Positions 5,878 to 6,085 of a DNA stretch of 6,085 nucleotides are shown piece by piece. Source of the DNA: Oscillospiraceae bacterium (GTDB lineage: Bacteria > Bacillota > Clostridia > Oscillospirales > Ruminococcaceae); the NCBI GenBank assembly GCA_017394475.1, contig JAFPYQ010000459.1, positions 1 to 6,085 on the forward strand, given 5' to 3'. Every line of letters begins with the position of its first letter. The first letter of the stretch is position 1. Made by a program: the position numbers and the translations under genes. The notes under the pieces were generated by a model. The model did not search any database and was not told where the DNA came from. It was given only the letters and a program-made list of their open reading frames with translations.

Positions 5878-6085
5878 ATGTTTGATATAGCTATAATCGG
5901 CACAGGACCTGCAGGAATATCCGCAGCTCTTACCGCAAAGGTGAGGAACAAGAGCTTTGTACTGCTGGGCGAAAAGGATCTGAGCCTGAAAATGCGCAAG
6001 GCTGAAAAGGTACTCAATTACCCCGGCCTCCCCGCGACTTCCGGAGAGAAAATGGCACAGGCATTCTCCGAGCAGCTCCGCTCCA
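5878..6085 (+). CDS. Thioredoxin-reductase-like FAD-dependent oxidoreductase (partial, C-terminus off the right edge)
   Basis: Only the first 69 residues are present; the frame is open to the edge. The N-terminus MFDIAIIGTGPAGISAAL is a classic Rossmann FAD-binding strand and loop (GTGPAG at 8-13). It is followed by a second strand, SFVLLGEKD (26-34), and then KVLNYPGLPATSGEKMAQAF (44-63), which aligns with the NYPG...G.el segment of thioredoxin reductases. The usual GGQ loop after the second strand is replaced by LSLKMRKAE, so this is a divergent branch and not a standard TrxB. Whether it has the CxxC of the NADPH domain cannot be seen, as that region lies beyond the window. Lying 60 bases after a Cys-type peroxidase, it may supply electrons for a thioredoxin-like partner. 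It could instead be another member of the NAD(P)/FAD oxidoreductase family with a different electron donor. Confidence 0.85.
   Translation, partial: MFDIAIIGTGPAGISAALTAKVRNKSFVLLGEKDLSLKMRKAEKVLNYPGLPATSGEKMAQAFSEQLRS

Overview
The window reads as an ordinary chromosomal stretch from a low-to-mid GC anaerobic member of the Bacillota, most likely class Clostridia and near Ruminococcus/Oscillospiraceae. This rests on AT-rich intergenic regions with sigma-A-type promoters, GGAGG-type ribosome binding sites, frequent ATA and AGG codons in genes of moderate GC, and protein sequences that look clostridial. The taxon is an inference from style, not from a marker gene. I see no mobile element, CRISPR array, tRNA or rRNA, and no frameshifted gene.

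Left part, minus strand (1-1595): alr, an alanine racemase that makes D-alanine for peptidoglycan, is followed by a RimJ/RimL-type GNAT acetyltransferase that runs off the left edge. The two are packed end to end (the alr stop overlaps a possible ATG of the next gene), so they form one transcript, probably from an extended -10 promoter about 30 bases upstream of alr.

Middle part, plus strand (1675-5154): a divergent, well-formed promoter starts a three-gene unit. It encodes a type I-like L-asparaginase, an AlgI-type MBOAT membrane O-acyltransferase 2 bases behind it, and a tandem-GNAT protein with its own strong ribosome binding site. The unit closes with a strong intrinsic terminator at 5121-5154. 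The asparaginase has an approximately 80-base leader with a hairpin and no visible Shine-Dalgarno sequence. The MBOAT gene lacks the SGNH/AlgX-type partner often encoded next to such proteins.

Right part, plus strand (5194-6085): a second promoter, overlapped by a 9-bp inverted repeat and flanked by a 10-base direct repeat, drives a Cys-type glutathione peroxidase-like (probably thioredoxin-dependent) peroxidase. After 60 bases without a terminator comes the start of a thioredoxin-reductase-like FAD protein, cut by the right edge. These two look like a small peroxide/thiol-redox operon, the reductase-like protein being a plausible part of the peroxidase's electron supply.

No clearly new system is present. 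The points most worth a second look are the operator-like architecture before the peroxidase gene, the atypical reductase-like N-terminus, the orphan MBOAT, and an alanine racemase that has Ala where well-studied enzymes carry a carbamylated Lys.
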